From Thioalkalivibrio nitratireducens (GTDB taxonomy: Bacteria; Pseudomonadota; Gammaproteobacteria; Ectothiorhodospirales; Ectothiorhodospiraceae): a stretch of 7,776 nucleotides of DNA. A program made the position numbers and the translations under genes. Below the pieces are notes generated by a model that worked only from the letters and a program-made list of their open reading frames with translations, did no database searches and was not told the origin of the DNA. The stretch is from positions 1 through 7,776 of the forward strand of contig JAABSN010000161.1 in NCBI GenBank assembly GCA_011390385.1. Reading direction: 5' to 3'. How positions within the stretch are numbered: the first letter of the stretch is position 1; every line of letters starts with the position of its first letter. This document shows positions 1-6,245 of this stretch, one piece after another.

Positions 1-99
1 CGCTGATGGAGCTATTCGATACCGGCCCGCCAAAACCCGAACCACCGAGCCCTCAGAGGGAATTGGCGTTCGCATGATCGTTTATGGGACAGCAGTGAT

Positions 100-120
100 C
101 GTAGGAATTTCGTTGCCGGG

Positions 121-126
<6 letters not shown>
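100..126 (+). repeat. 27-bp repeat, left copy
   Basis: This copy begins CGTAGGAATTTCGTTGCC and continues G then GGTTAATA. The reverse complement of 7640-7666 has the same 27 bases except at two positions (A/T at the 7th, G/A at the 19th), so 25 of 27 match. Similarity stops abruptly on both sides. The last six bases of this copy, read on the minus strand, are the final Tyr codon and stop codon (TAT TAA) of the truncated RND gene. Dispersed intergenic repeat or inverted end of a mobile segment are both possible; the match itself is seen directly. Confidence 0.8.
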
Positions 127-807
<681 letters not shown>

Positions 808-820
808 CGTGATCCACATC

Positions 821-853
821 GCGTCGCAGCGTTCCGACGCGGGTCGGTAAAAT
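821..853 (+). promoter_or_regulatory. Possible promoter with palindrome before the J-domain gene
   Basis: A perfect inverted repeat GCGTCG (821-826) and CGACGC (835-840) with 8 bases between its arms lies upstream of a -10-like TAAAAT (848-853). No good -35 is visible at the usual spacing, and the palindrome covers that position, which would suit an activator or repressor site. Transcription would start near 860, leaving a short leader before AGGAG at 868-872. This is inferred from position and sequence only. Confidence 0.3.
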
Positions 854-880
854 GGTGGTTCGTTGCCAGGAGATTTTGTC

Positions 881-1999
881 TTGCAAGTCACTGTCCACCC
901 ATCCGAGTCCGCCAAGGGCAGCAGCAAGAACGACAAGAAACGCATCAGGCTACAGGCTCGATTCGATCGTTTGCGTGACCGGATCGAGCGCGAGCAGCGC
1001 AAGAACGAGAAGTTGGATCGCGAACTGTCCGAACTGGCCACGTGGCTGGCCGGGCAGTTCGACAGCATCGACCGAAGCCGGCTCGAGGCCTGCAGCGGCC
1101 TCTGTGCACGCCTGATCGAGTTGTTCCGGCGCAAGAGTCTGGCGAACTGGGAACGCGAGGCGTTGGTCGATTGGATCAGCGAACTGCAGAATGATATCCA
1201 CGCCGTCGATGCCGATACGCATGCCGAATTGCACCAGAAATTCGTCGATGCGTTGGGCCATCACTTCCAGATGACCGAGGAGCAGATGAAGGCCCGGTTC
1301 GACGAGCAACTCGCGTCGATTCAAGCAGAACTCGAAGCCGACGAGGACGATGAATTCGGGTCGGTCGAACAACCGGACCTGTTCGATGTGATTGATGATG
1401 TGGATGATCCCTGGTCCGAATATGAGCAGGCGGCGTGGGAGCAGCCGACGTTCGAGGAAGCATCATCCGCCGGCGCTCGACTCGCCGACGCTGATTGGTT
1501 GCGGCGCCTGTTTCGTCGCGCTGCACAGGCGCTGCACCCCGATCGCGAGGCCGATGCGGGCAAGCGCGCCGACAAGCAGGCGCGCATGCAGCAACTGCTG
1601 CGCGCACGCAAGGAAGGTGACGTGCTGGGCATGCTGGAGCTGTATGCCGAGGTCAGCGGCGACGATGAACTGGCGCTGGCCGAGGACGAAATGAAGCAGG
1701 CTTGTGAGCTGATGAACGAACGCGTCAACCAGCTGCGTGCCGACAACGAAGAAATCTGCATGCGCAGTCCGTTGCATCACCTGGCCTACCGGGAGTTCTA
1801 CCGGGTCAAGCCGGCAATGCGCAAACGCAAGCTCCAGCGCATGAAAAAAGAAGCAGAGGCCAACGCGCACTCCATGGCACGAACCACGCGGGAGTTGAAA
1901 AACCTGAAGGTGTTGAAGGTCAAGCTTGATGAGCGATTGCGAGAACGCTACGATGTCATCGATGTGTTCGAGGGACTGTACGGCAACCCGTTTGTCTGA
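881..1999 (+). CDS. J-domain-like (HPD) coiled-coil protein
   Basis: The protein has 372 residues from the TTG at 881. That start is chosen because AGGAG at 868-872 sits 8 bases before it, whereas the earlier in-frame TTG at 863 has no ribosome site and would fall almost at the inferred transcription start. Residues about 20-60 are a charged, probably coiled-coil helix. An acidic linker spans about 152-178. Residues about 203-255 look like a degenerate J domain: WLRRLFRRAAQALHPDRE, with the HPD tripeptide at 219-221, then a basic helix. HPD is the residue set by which J proteins stimulate the ATPase of DnaK/Hsp70. The C-terminal third is basic and helical. There is no G/F-rich region or zinc finger, so this is not DnaJ or CbpA but a class-III-like J protein with the domain in the middle. 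Hsp70 partnership is inferred from HPD; the client is unknown. No membrane segment is present. It appears monocistronic. Confidence 0.82.
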   Translation: MQVTVHPSESAKGSSKNDKKRIRLQARFDRLRDRIEREQRKNEKLDRELSELATWLAGQFDSIDRSRLEACSGLCARLIELFRRKSLANWEREALVDWISELQNDIHAVDADTHAELHQKFVDALGHHFQMTEEQMKARFDEQLASIQAELEADEDDEFGSVEQPDLFDVIDDVDDPWSEYEQAAWEQPTFEEASSAGARLADADWLRRLFRRAAQALHPDREADAGKRADKQARMQQLLRARKEGDVLGMLELYAEVSGDDELALAEDEMKQACELMNERVNQLRADNEEICMRSPLHHLAYREFYRVKPAMRKRKLQRMKKEAEANAHSMARTTRELKNLKVLKVKLDERLRERYDVIDVFEGLYGNPFV

Positions 2000-2344
2000 A
2001 AAGCCGTCGGCGCATTGCCGGGTTCATGGACTCCGGTTCACGGCTGCACCTCACAGCCCGATCCCTTCTGCGCCTGGTGGGCTGATTGTTACCCAACTTT
2101 CCGAATGGTCCACTAGTGCATGTCGCTCGTGGAGAATGGCAAGCGTCCCTGTCGTGGTTCGAATCCGCGCTGGAGACACTCGCCGAGGCGGCCGTCGACT
2201 GGCCAACGGGTCCCCAGACCGAGAGCGGCCTCTGTCTGCAGGCAGCGCGGACTTCCGAATTCCGCTGGAATTCTGGAAATCCAGAGTCTATACTCCAACT
2301 GAGATTGTGGACACCACGAAACGGCGCTGAATCAAGGAGCTGGC
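2000..2344. other. Gene-free spacer between the J-domain gene and the 193-aa gene
   Basis: About 345 bases with no open frame that has both a ribosome site and protein-like composition. The stretch holds a tRNA T-arm-like sequence (2153-2169), overlapping palindromes with a -10-like box (2253-2294), and the ribosome site of the next gene. No convincing terminator for the J-domain gene is seen: the weak CGGC/GCCG hairpin just after its stop has no T-run. Confidence 0.6.
2253..2294 (+). promoter_or_regulatory. Overlapping palindromes and -10-like box before the 193-aa gene
   Basis: TTCCGAATTCC (2253-2263) pairs with 2267-2278 around a 3-base loop, forming an 11-bp stem with a single bulged T at 2274. 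A second perfect stem, TCTGG (2272-2276) with CCAGA (2281-2285), shares bases with the first, so the two hairpins cannot coexist. TATACT at 2289-2294 fits a -10 element, 51 bases before the ATG; the -35 position (TGGAAT at a 17-base spacing) is weak. The arrangement fits an operator that compensates for a weak promoter. The alternative is simple repeat DNA. Confidence 0.38.
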
Positions 2345-2926
2345 ATGTCTAATTTTCGTTACAAGAAGCCACCCATATTCGATGACATCAAAAGGGCCCT
2401 GAACCCACACACGGGTTTCGCGAGAGCTGCTTATGGTCATGGCACCTCTATCAACACGAGAGGCATCTGGTCGAAGGGTGCAGGCAAGGTGACCGCAACG
2501 AAAGATCCAGCACAAGCACGTAAAGACGCGAGATTCGTCCATACGATGCGAGGCGTCGTCATCGGTGGAAACATCGCAAGCGCGGGCCTGATCAACGTGG
2601 GCTTCCTGATCAACAATATTGTTCAGAATCGCAAGAAGTCCAATGCAGAAGCGGTTCGACAGCTGCGCAGCAAGCTCGAAAGCGTGATCAGACCCTCGGC
2701 TCCGAAATTCGGACTGGATGGGCGTATACCTGACGTGATTCACATGGTTGAATATCGATTTGGCTTGCGCAGGAATCCCCCGGCAGTTTGGAGACAAGGC
2801 AAAGCGGAAGCCAGGACTCCGAATCCGCAAAGCGGACCCCAATCCCCACTTCACTTCTACAACGGGTATGTCGTGTATGAGGGATATCTTGCCGAGCAAT
2901 TGGAGAAAATAGGGATCACCAGCTGA
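2345..2926 (+). CDS. Hypothetical protein with one hydrophobic segment
   Basis: This is a 193-residue protein that I do not recognise. The ATG is well supported by AAGGAG at 2334-2339, five bases upstream. The first 69 residues are basic, with a Gly/Ala/Thr-rich stretch (GHGTSINTRGIWSKGAGK). Residues about 70-93 form a hydrophobic, glycine-rich segment (VVIGGNIASAGLINVGFLI) that could cross a membrane or bury in a core. A basic helix follows (about 95-115), and the tail is aromatic-rich (HFYNGYVVYEGYLAEQL). There is no signal peptide, and no catalytic motif can be named. Base composition and codon choice are visibly less GC-rich than in the J-domain and DUF808 genes, consistent with recent transfer. 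It seems to be transcribed alone from the palindrome-flanked region upstream. Whether it is a membrane protein, a small effector or a phage-derived product cannot be told from sequence alone. Confidence 0.65.
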   Translation: MSNFRYKKPPIFDDIKRALNPHTGFARAAYGHGTSINTRGIWSKGAGKVTATKDPAQARKDARFVHTMRGVVIGGNIASAGLINVGFLINNIVQNRKKSNAEAVRQLRSKLESVIRPSAPKFGLDGRIPDVIHMVEYRFGLRRNPPAVWRQGKAEARTPNPQSGPQSPLHFYNGYVVYEGYLAEQLEKIGITS

Positions 2927-3179
2927 TCGGAAAAGAGAGCGGTGCAGTGCCTGTATCTGCATGCCCTGATGCAAATCCAGGTTCTGATGAAATTGCTGAA
3001 CTGGCACATCTCAATAGGCCGTCGGCTGAGTCCATCTCCCTGTTTTGACCGTCTTGTGCGAAGTTGAGATCTGCCGCGCGCTCTTGAGTCATCGGTGGGG
3101 ACGAAGATGAATTTACCGTCATCATGAACAGGTCGCGCTACAAAGTCGTTCCGACCGTCGACCGACCTCAATGGCGTTC

Positions 3180-3197
3180 GTAACGGTGAGTCGTTAC
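3180..3197. promoter_or_regulatory. Perfect palindrome 10 bases before the small membrane gene
   Basis: GTAACG (3180-3185) and CGTTAC (3192-3197) are perfect inverted repeats separated by six bases, ending 10 bases before the ATG at 3208. That position is where a Shine-Dalgarno is expected, and none is otherwise visible. It could be a dimeric repressor's operator or, in RNA, a hairpin affecting ribosome access. No clear sigma70 promoter was found just upstream. Confidence 0.35.
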
Positions 3198-3207
3198 CAT
3201 CGGCTGG

Positions 3208-3582
3208 ATGAGCAGCTTCATTTTCGAACACTACGTGAGCGTGGCGCCGGTCATGATTGCCGGTACGCTGCCGCTGATGCTTGCGGCGGTCCTGATCACC
3301 AGAAAGACCGGCAGGCTTCGCGCGGCGGCACTGGCCCTGGTGGTCTATATCGCCATCGTTGCTCTCGGGATGTCCGGCGATATCAAGCACCTGACGCCGA
3401 TCGGCCTCGCCCACGCGCTGATCGCCTTCTCGATAGCCGTGCTGGTGGCCAGATCCCTGCGCGTCCGTGCCGGCTGGCTGTTCATGGTTCCCTGCTTCTT
3501 CATCTTGGTCGTCGTGCTCTTCAATATCGCGAACGAAGGCATGGGCCTTGAATTGATGGGGCGCTGGAACACTGTCGGGTAG
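3208..3582 (+). CDS. Small four-helix inner-membrane protein
   Basis: This 124-residue protein is almost entirely hydrophobic. Predicted membrane helices lie at about residues 10-31, 36-55, 63-81 and 88-107. Short basic loops (TRKTGRLR and ARSLRVRAG) separate helices 1-2 and 3-4, so by the positive-inside rule both face the cytoplasm, as do neither terminus. No family motif is recognised. Codon use is GC-rich like the DUF808 gene. The ATG at 3208 lacks a good ribosome site, which lowers certainty about the start; a Met at residue 16 is the only nearby in-frame alternative and would cost half of helix 1. The gene converges on the DUF808 gene across a 226-base spacer. The membrane call is strong; the function is unknown. 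Confidence 0.68.
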   Translation: MSSFIFEHYVSVAPVMIAGTLPLMLAAVLITRKTGRLRAAALALVVYIAIVALGMSGDIKHLTPIGLAHALIAFSIAVLVARSLRVRAGWLFMVPCFFILVVVLFNIANEGMGLELMGRWNTVG

Positions 3583-3618
3583 GGCATCAAGGCGCGAGGA
3601 CTCATCTGGCGATCTCGC

Positions 3619-3658
3619 TGCGGAAGCCGCACGGGCGACGACCGGTGACGATGACCGG
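3619..3658. repeat. Two small hairpins in the convergent spacer
   Basis: TGCGG (3619-3623) pairs with CCGCA (3627-3631), and CCGGT (3642-3646) pairs with ACCGG (3654-3658). Both lie between the stops of the convergent small membrane gene and DUF808 gene. Neither is followed by a real T-run, so a termination role is only possible. Nothing else convincing is seen in 3583-3808. Confidence 0.3.
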
Positions 3659-3808
3659 GATCGCCACCTTTCCTTGCATGAAATTGTTCGCGTTGCCTGG
3701 TTGCCGGCAAGCAGCGAGCGCTCAGTCAGCTCCTGATCCAGGTCGGGAATGCCGGTCCAGTTCGGGTCGTGATTTCGAGCAGTGGAATCGTCGATGCCGG
3801 GGGCCGGC

Positions 3809-4729
3809 TCAGTGGGCACTCGCCCGGCCCTTGCCGAAGAACCGCGTACCGACGGTCATGGCCGCGACGATGAATGCCCCGAGGGCGACGCCGACGACGG
3901 CCGTCCATCCCATGCTGGTCAGCGTCAGCCAGGGCTGGCTCATGCCTTCGACCAGGGCCTGGTTGATGTGATGAAGGGCCGGAATGGCGTGGGAGATGAT
4001 GCCGCCACCGACGAGGAACATGGCCGCGGTGCCGGCGATGGAGAGGAAGCGCATCAGCCAGGGGGCCAGGGTGAGAAGGGCGTTGCCGAGTTTCTGCGCG
4101 AGCGCGCTGGACGCACTGGCCAGCGCCAGGCCGGCGTCATCAAGCTTGACGATGCCGGCCACCAGGCCGTAGACGCCGACCGTCACCAGCGTTGCGATCG
4201 CAATCAGCACGCCCAACTGCGTGGCAAAGGGCTTGTCGGCCACGGTGCCGAGGGAGATCACGATGATCTCGGCAGACAGGATGAAATCGGTCCGGATGGC
4301 TCCCTTGATCTTGTCCTTTTCGAGCGCAACCAGGTCGACCGCGGGGTCGGTGAGCGCTTGCCTGATCTTCGCCTTTTCGGCCTCGGCTTGTTCCCGGTGC
4401 AGGAACTTGTGGGCGAGTTTTTCAGCGCCCTCGTAGCACAGGAAGGCCCCGCCGATCATCAACAGCGCGGTGACGGCCCAGGGCGCGAAGGCGCTGATCA
4501 GCAGCGCGGCGGGGACCAGGATGATCTTGTTCCGCGCAGAACCCTTCGCGACCGCCCAGACCACCGGCAGTTCGCGGTTGGCCTTGACGCCAGCGACCTG
4601 CTCGGCGTTCAGCGCCAGGTCGTCGCCCAGCACGGCGGCCGTCTTCTTGGCTGCCACCTTGGTCATCGCCGACACGTCGTCGAGTACGGTGGCGATATCG
4701 TCGAGCAGAAGAACGAGGCTTCCGGCCAT
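3809..4729 (-). CDS. yedI: DUF808 family inner-membrane protein (YedI-like)
   Basis: The 306-residue protein matches the usual family length and is recognised from its N-terminus: MAGSLVLLLDDIATVLDDVSAM, then KVAAKKTAAVLGDDLALNAEQV, then ANRELPVVWAVAKGS, all characteristic of Escherichia coli YedI and DUF808 relatives. Hydrophobic helices lie at about residues 67-84, 87-100, 147-162, 172-194, 221-243 and 272-295, with a charged cytoplasmic-type segment (about 101-145) between the second and third. It is an integral inner-membrane protein; the family's biochemical role is not established, and suggestions of transport remain unproven. The ATG at 4729 begins the conserved N-terminus, though its upstream AGGGA lies rather far away. 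It is divergent from the secreted duplicated-domain gene and shares its 190-base spacer, so the CRP-like site there might act on both. The gene appears intact and monocistronic. Confidence 0.93.
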   Translation of the reverse strand: MAGSLVLLLDDIATVLDDVSAMTKVAAKKTAAVLGDDLALNAEQVAGVKANRELPVVWAVAKGSARNKIILVPAALLISAFAPWAVTALLMIGGAFLCYEGAEKLAHKFLHREQAEAEKAKIRQALTDPAVDLVALEKDKIKGAIRTDFILSAEIIVISLGTVADKPFATQLGVLIAIATLVTVGVYGLVAGIVKLDDAGLALASASSALAQKLGNALLTLAPWLMRFLSIAGTAAMFLVGGGIISHAIPALHHINQALVEGMSQPWLTLTSMGWTAVVGVALGAFIVAAMTVGTRFFGKGRASAH

Positions 4730-4812
4730 GGCAGATGGGTTCCCTGTCGTTGCCTTGCAGGCGAATCCGTCCGAAGCCCTGAATGCGGTATTACTTCCGG
4801 TTGGACTCGTAA

Positions 4813-4832
4813 TATGTGCTTTCTATCACATA
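4813..4832. promoter_or_regulatory. CRP/Clp-type operator
   Basis: TATGTG (4813-4818) and CACATA (4827-4832) are a perfect palindrome with 8 bases between the arms. Read against the known CRP consensus TGTGA-N6-TCACA, the site gives TGTGC-N6-TCACA, one mismatch in ten, with A/T-rich flanks as in strong CRP sites. Its centre (between 4822 and 4823) lies about 46 bases before the inferred start near 4869, abutting the -35 at 4834. That suggests a class-II-like activator or, if the start differs, a promoter-blocking repressor. Binding by CRP, Clp, Vfr or FNR-type relatives is inferred. Confidence 0.6.
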
Positions 4833-4833
4833 A

Positions 4834-4862
4834 TTGACCCTGTTTTGTGGAAGGCGTATTCT
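4834..4862 (+). promoter_or_regulatory. Sigma70 promoter of the secreted duplicated-domain gene
   Basis: TTGACC (4834-4839) and TATTCT (4857-4862) are separated by exactly 17 bases, a near-consensus sigma70 promoter (5/6 at -35, 4/6 at -10). Transcription would begin near 4869, giving a leader of about 52 bases to the ATG at 4921. This also argues against translation from the in-frame GTG at 4867. Confidence 0.68.
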
Positions 4863-4920
4863 GTAGGTGCCGTTCCCATCCAACAACCCGTTTCTGGAGC
4901 GGCCTCAGGGAGTCAATTCT

Positions 4921-5670
4921 ATGCACAGGAAAACGCTGTTACTGCTGATCACATCGCTTCTCATTCTTCCGTTGACCAGCGTCGCCCAGGACGACGAGGA
5001 ATACATTTACGTCACTTATTTCGAGTGTGATGCCTCGATGGAGTGGCTCGCAGACGGTATCTTCGAGATGGTCCAGAAGCCGGCCCACGAAAAAGCCGTC
5101 GAAGACGGTGCGCTGAACAACTTCGGCTGGCTGGTCCACCACACCGGAGGCACCTGGCGTCGCGCACTGTGGCGCAGTGCCGACAGCGTTGACGAACTGA
5201 TGGCTTCGTTCGAAGTCCTCGAAGAAAATACCGACCCGAACATGGATAACGCAGGCGCCCAGTTCAGCAAGATCTGCAATCGCCACGAAGACTACATCTG
5301 GCGCGCTGCAGCCGGCGGCTCCGGCCCCAGTTCCGAGGATGCGTCGGAAGAAGGCGTCGGAATCTCGGTGTACTTCGGCTGCGACCAGAACCGGGAACAG
5401 CGTGCTGATGAAATCGTTACCGATACCATCGGTCCGCTCTATCAGGCGCAGGTCGAGGCAGGCAGAATCCGCTCCTGGGGCTGGCTGACCCATATCGTCG
5501 GCGGCGAGATCCGACGGACGGCCACCATGCGCGCCGATGACTGGAGTTCCCTGTTCACGGCCCGAAACGCCATCATCGCAGCCATGGACGATGGCGAGGC
5601 CGCCGAGGCCGGTCAGGAATTCACCGACATCTGCGGAACCCACGAGGACTACCTCTGGGTCATGCCGTAA
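4921..5670 (+). CDS. Secreted protein with two tandem copies of a ~100-aa domain
   Basis: The product has 249 residues from the ATG at 4921, chosen because AGGGAG (4907-4912) lies 8 bases upstream and because a signal peptide starts there: MHRKTLLLLITSLLILPLTSVA, with likely cleavage after SVA (residue 22). The mature protein is acidic and consists of two homologous units, about residues 28-128 and 147-247, joined by a Gly/Ser/Glu linker. Each unit has Y-F-x-C-D near its start (Cys36, Cys154), a GWL motif (69-71, 187-189), H-x2-GG-x2-RR or a close variant, and ends with F-x-x-I-C-x2-HEDY-x-W (Cys119, Cys238). The paired cysteines could form one disulfide per unit, as expected in the periplasm. 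The pattern of alternating strands and helices resembles dimeric alpha/beta-barrel folds, but I cannot assign a family or an activity. It is monocistronic behind a strong promoter and CRP-like site, suggesting control by carbon source, oxygen or a similar global signal. Confidence 0.85.
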   Translation: MHRKTLLLLITSLLILPLTSVAQDDEEYIYVTYFECDASMEWLADGIFEMVQKPAHEKAVEDGALNNFGWLVHHTGGTWRRALWRSADSVDELMASFEVLEENTDPNMDNAGAQFSKICNRHEDYIWRAAAGGSGPSSEDASEEGVGISVYFGCDQNREQRADEIVTDTIGPLYQAQVEAGRIRSWGWLTHIVGGEIRRTATMRADDWSSLFTARNAIIAAMDDGEAAEAGQEFTDICGTHEDYLWVMP

Positions 5671-5684
5671 GGCGCTGAAAGCCG

Positions 5685-5698
5685 TCCCGTACACGGGA
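5685..5698. repeat. Small perfect hairpin after the secreted-protein gene
   Basis: TCCCGT (5685-5690) and ACGGGA (5693-5698) are perfectly complementary around two bases, 15 bases after the stop codon. It has no T-run, so on its own it is a weak terminator candidate; it may protect the 3' end of the transcript. Confidence 0.35.
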
Positions 5699-5713
5699 TC
5701 GGTAGAGCACAGC

Positions 5714-5756
5714 GATGGCGGCTTCGGCATCCGGGGCCGCCATCTTCACCTTCACT
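5714..5756 (+). terminator. Possible terminator of the secreted-protein gene
   Basis: GATGGCGGC (5714-5722) pairs perfectly with GCCGCCATC (5736-5744), a 9-bp stem with a 13-base loop. It is followed by TTCACCTTCACT, a pyrimidine-rich but interrupted tail. Its location after the stop codon fits intrinsic termination; the imperfect tail keeps confidence moderate. Confidence 0.42.
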
Positions 5757-5807
5757 CGCACGACAAACGCACGGGTCAGGCGCTGCAACCTTGCGCTGCA
5801 AGACCTG

Positions 5808-5830
5808 CGGGCGCGGTTGGGCCGCGCCCG
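5808..5830. repeat. 9-bp GC-rich hairpin
   Basis: CGGGCGCGG (5808-5816) and CCGCGCCCG (5822-5830) are perfectly complementary around TTGGG. It is the strongest stem in the gene-free stretch. The absence of a T-run on either strand and the nearby direct 9-mers make a REP-like element more likely than a terminator. Confidence 0.5.
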
Positions 5831-6245
5831 AACCACTGGAATCGCTCAGCAGATCCGAGCACCGGCCGCGTGTGAACACGTTCCTGCGCCCGCGCGGGTG
5901 TTTGGTCGTGAACGAATCCTGGCCGTATCAACGAGTTCTTCGATGCGACCCCGGAAAGGGTCACGGTGACGAACCTCGGGCTGCATCGGGTGGCCGCGCT
6001 GGCCCGGGTGAGGATCGGGTCGAACCCGTCCTGCGCCGTGCCGATGCCGTGCTCCACCGGGCGAAGCGGGCCGGGCGGAATCGAGCGGAAGAAGGCTGAG
6101 GCAAAGCGCCCGCATTGCCCCTGCCGCGTTTGGCTCGGTTGGAATCCTCGAGGGCGGGTCAAGCGTGCTTCCGTTCGAGGTCCCGAACGGGATCAAAGGC
6201 CCGGCGCACAAGATTCCTCGACGTCGCCCGCTCGCTTCCGGCGCT

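Larger units (their letters stand above)
5671..6245. other. Palindrome-dense gene-free stretch
   Basis: This is 575 bases between two convergent genes. Open frames exist on both strands but overlap one another and lack ribosome sites, and their translations are Arg/Pro/Ala-rich, as expected of GC-rich non-coding DNA. Besides the terminator-like stem, several perfect inverted repeats occur: 5808-5816 with 5822-5830 (9 bp), CGTGT/ACACG (5869-5880), CCCGCGCGGG (5889-5898), GACCC/GGGTC (5947-5962) overlapping GTCAC/GTGAC (5960-5970), CGGGT/ACCCG (6016-6028), and TCCCG/CGGGA (6181-6192). A direct repeat of GCGCTGCAA lies at 5780-5788 and 5793-5801. It may be a dispersed intergenic repeat, a structured RNA or degraded gene material; I cannot decide. 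Confidence 0.5.

Noticed and set aside
1..77. An open frame entering from the left edge and ending at TGA 75-77, translating to a proline-rich tail.
   Set aside because: Only 24 codons are visible and another frame is also open to 124. It could be the tail of an upstream gene but cannot be supported.
2900..3207. Possible small minus-strand gene (69 codons, ending at 2916).
   Set aside because: The composition is not obviously protein-like, no ribosome site is visible, and it runs into the 3' end of the 193-aa gene.
2857..3819. Long minus-strand open frame of 320 codons covering the small membrane gene.
   Set aside because: The frame lies antisense to the four-helix protein gene, has His/Asp/Gln/Arg-rich composition typical of antisense GC-rich frames, and lacks a ribosome site.
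3782..4837. Long plus-strand open frame of 351 codons opposite the DUF808 gene.
   Set aside because: It is the antisense shadow of a clearly recognisable DUF808 protein, and its translation is Gly/Asp/Gln/Arg-rich low-complexity sequence.
4867..4920. GTG at 4867 as a longer start for the secreted protein.
   Set aside because: It falls at the predicted transcription start, has no ribosome site, and would put a polar extension before the signal peptide.
4939..5730. Minus-strand open frame of 263 codons over the secreted-protein gene.
   Set aside because: The opposite strand carries a signal peptide, a ribosome site, a promoter and an internally duplicated protein, so this is a shadow.
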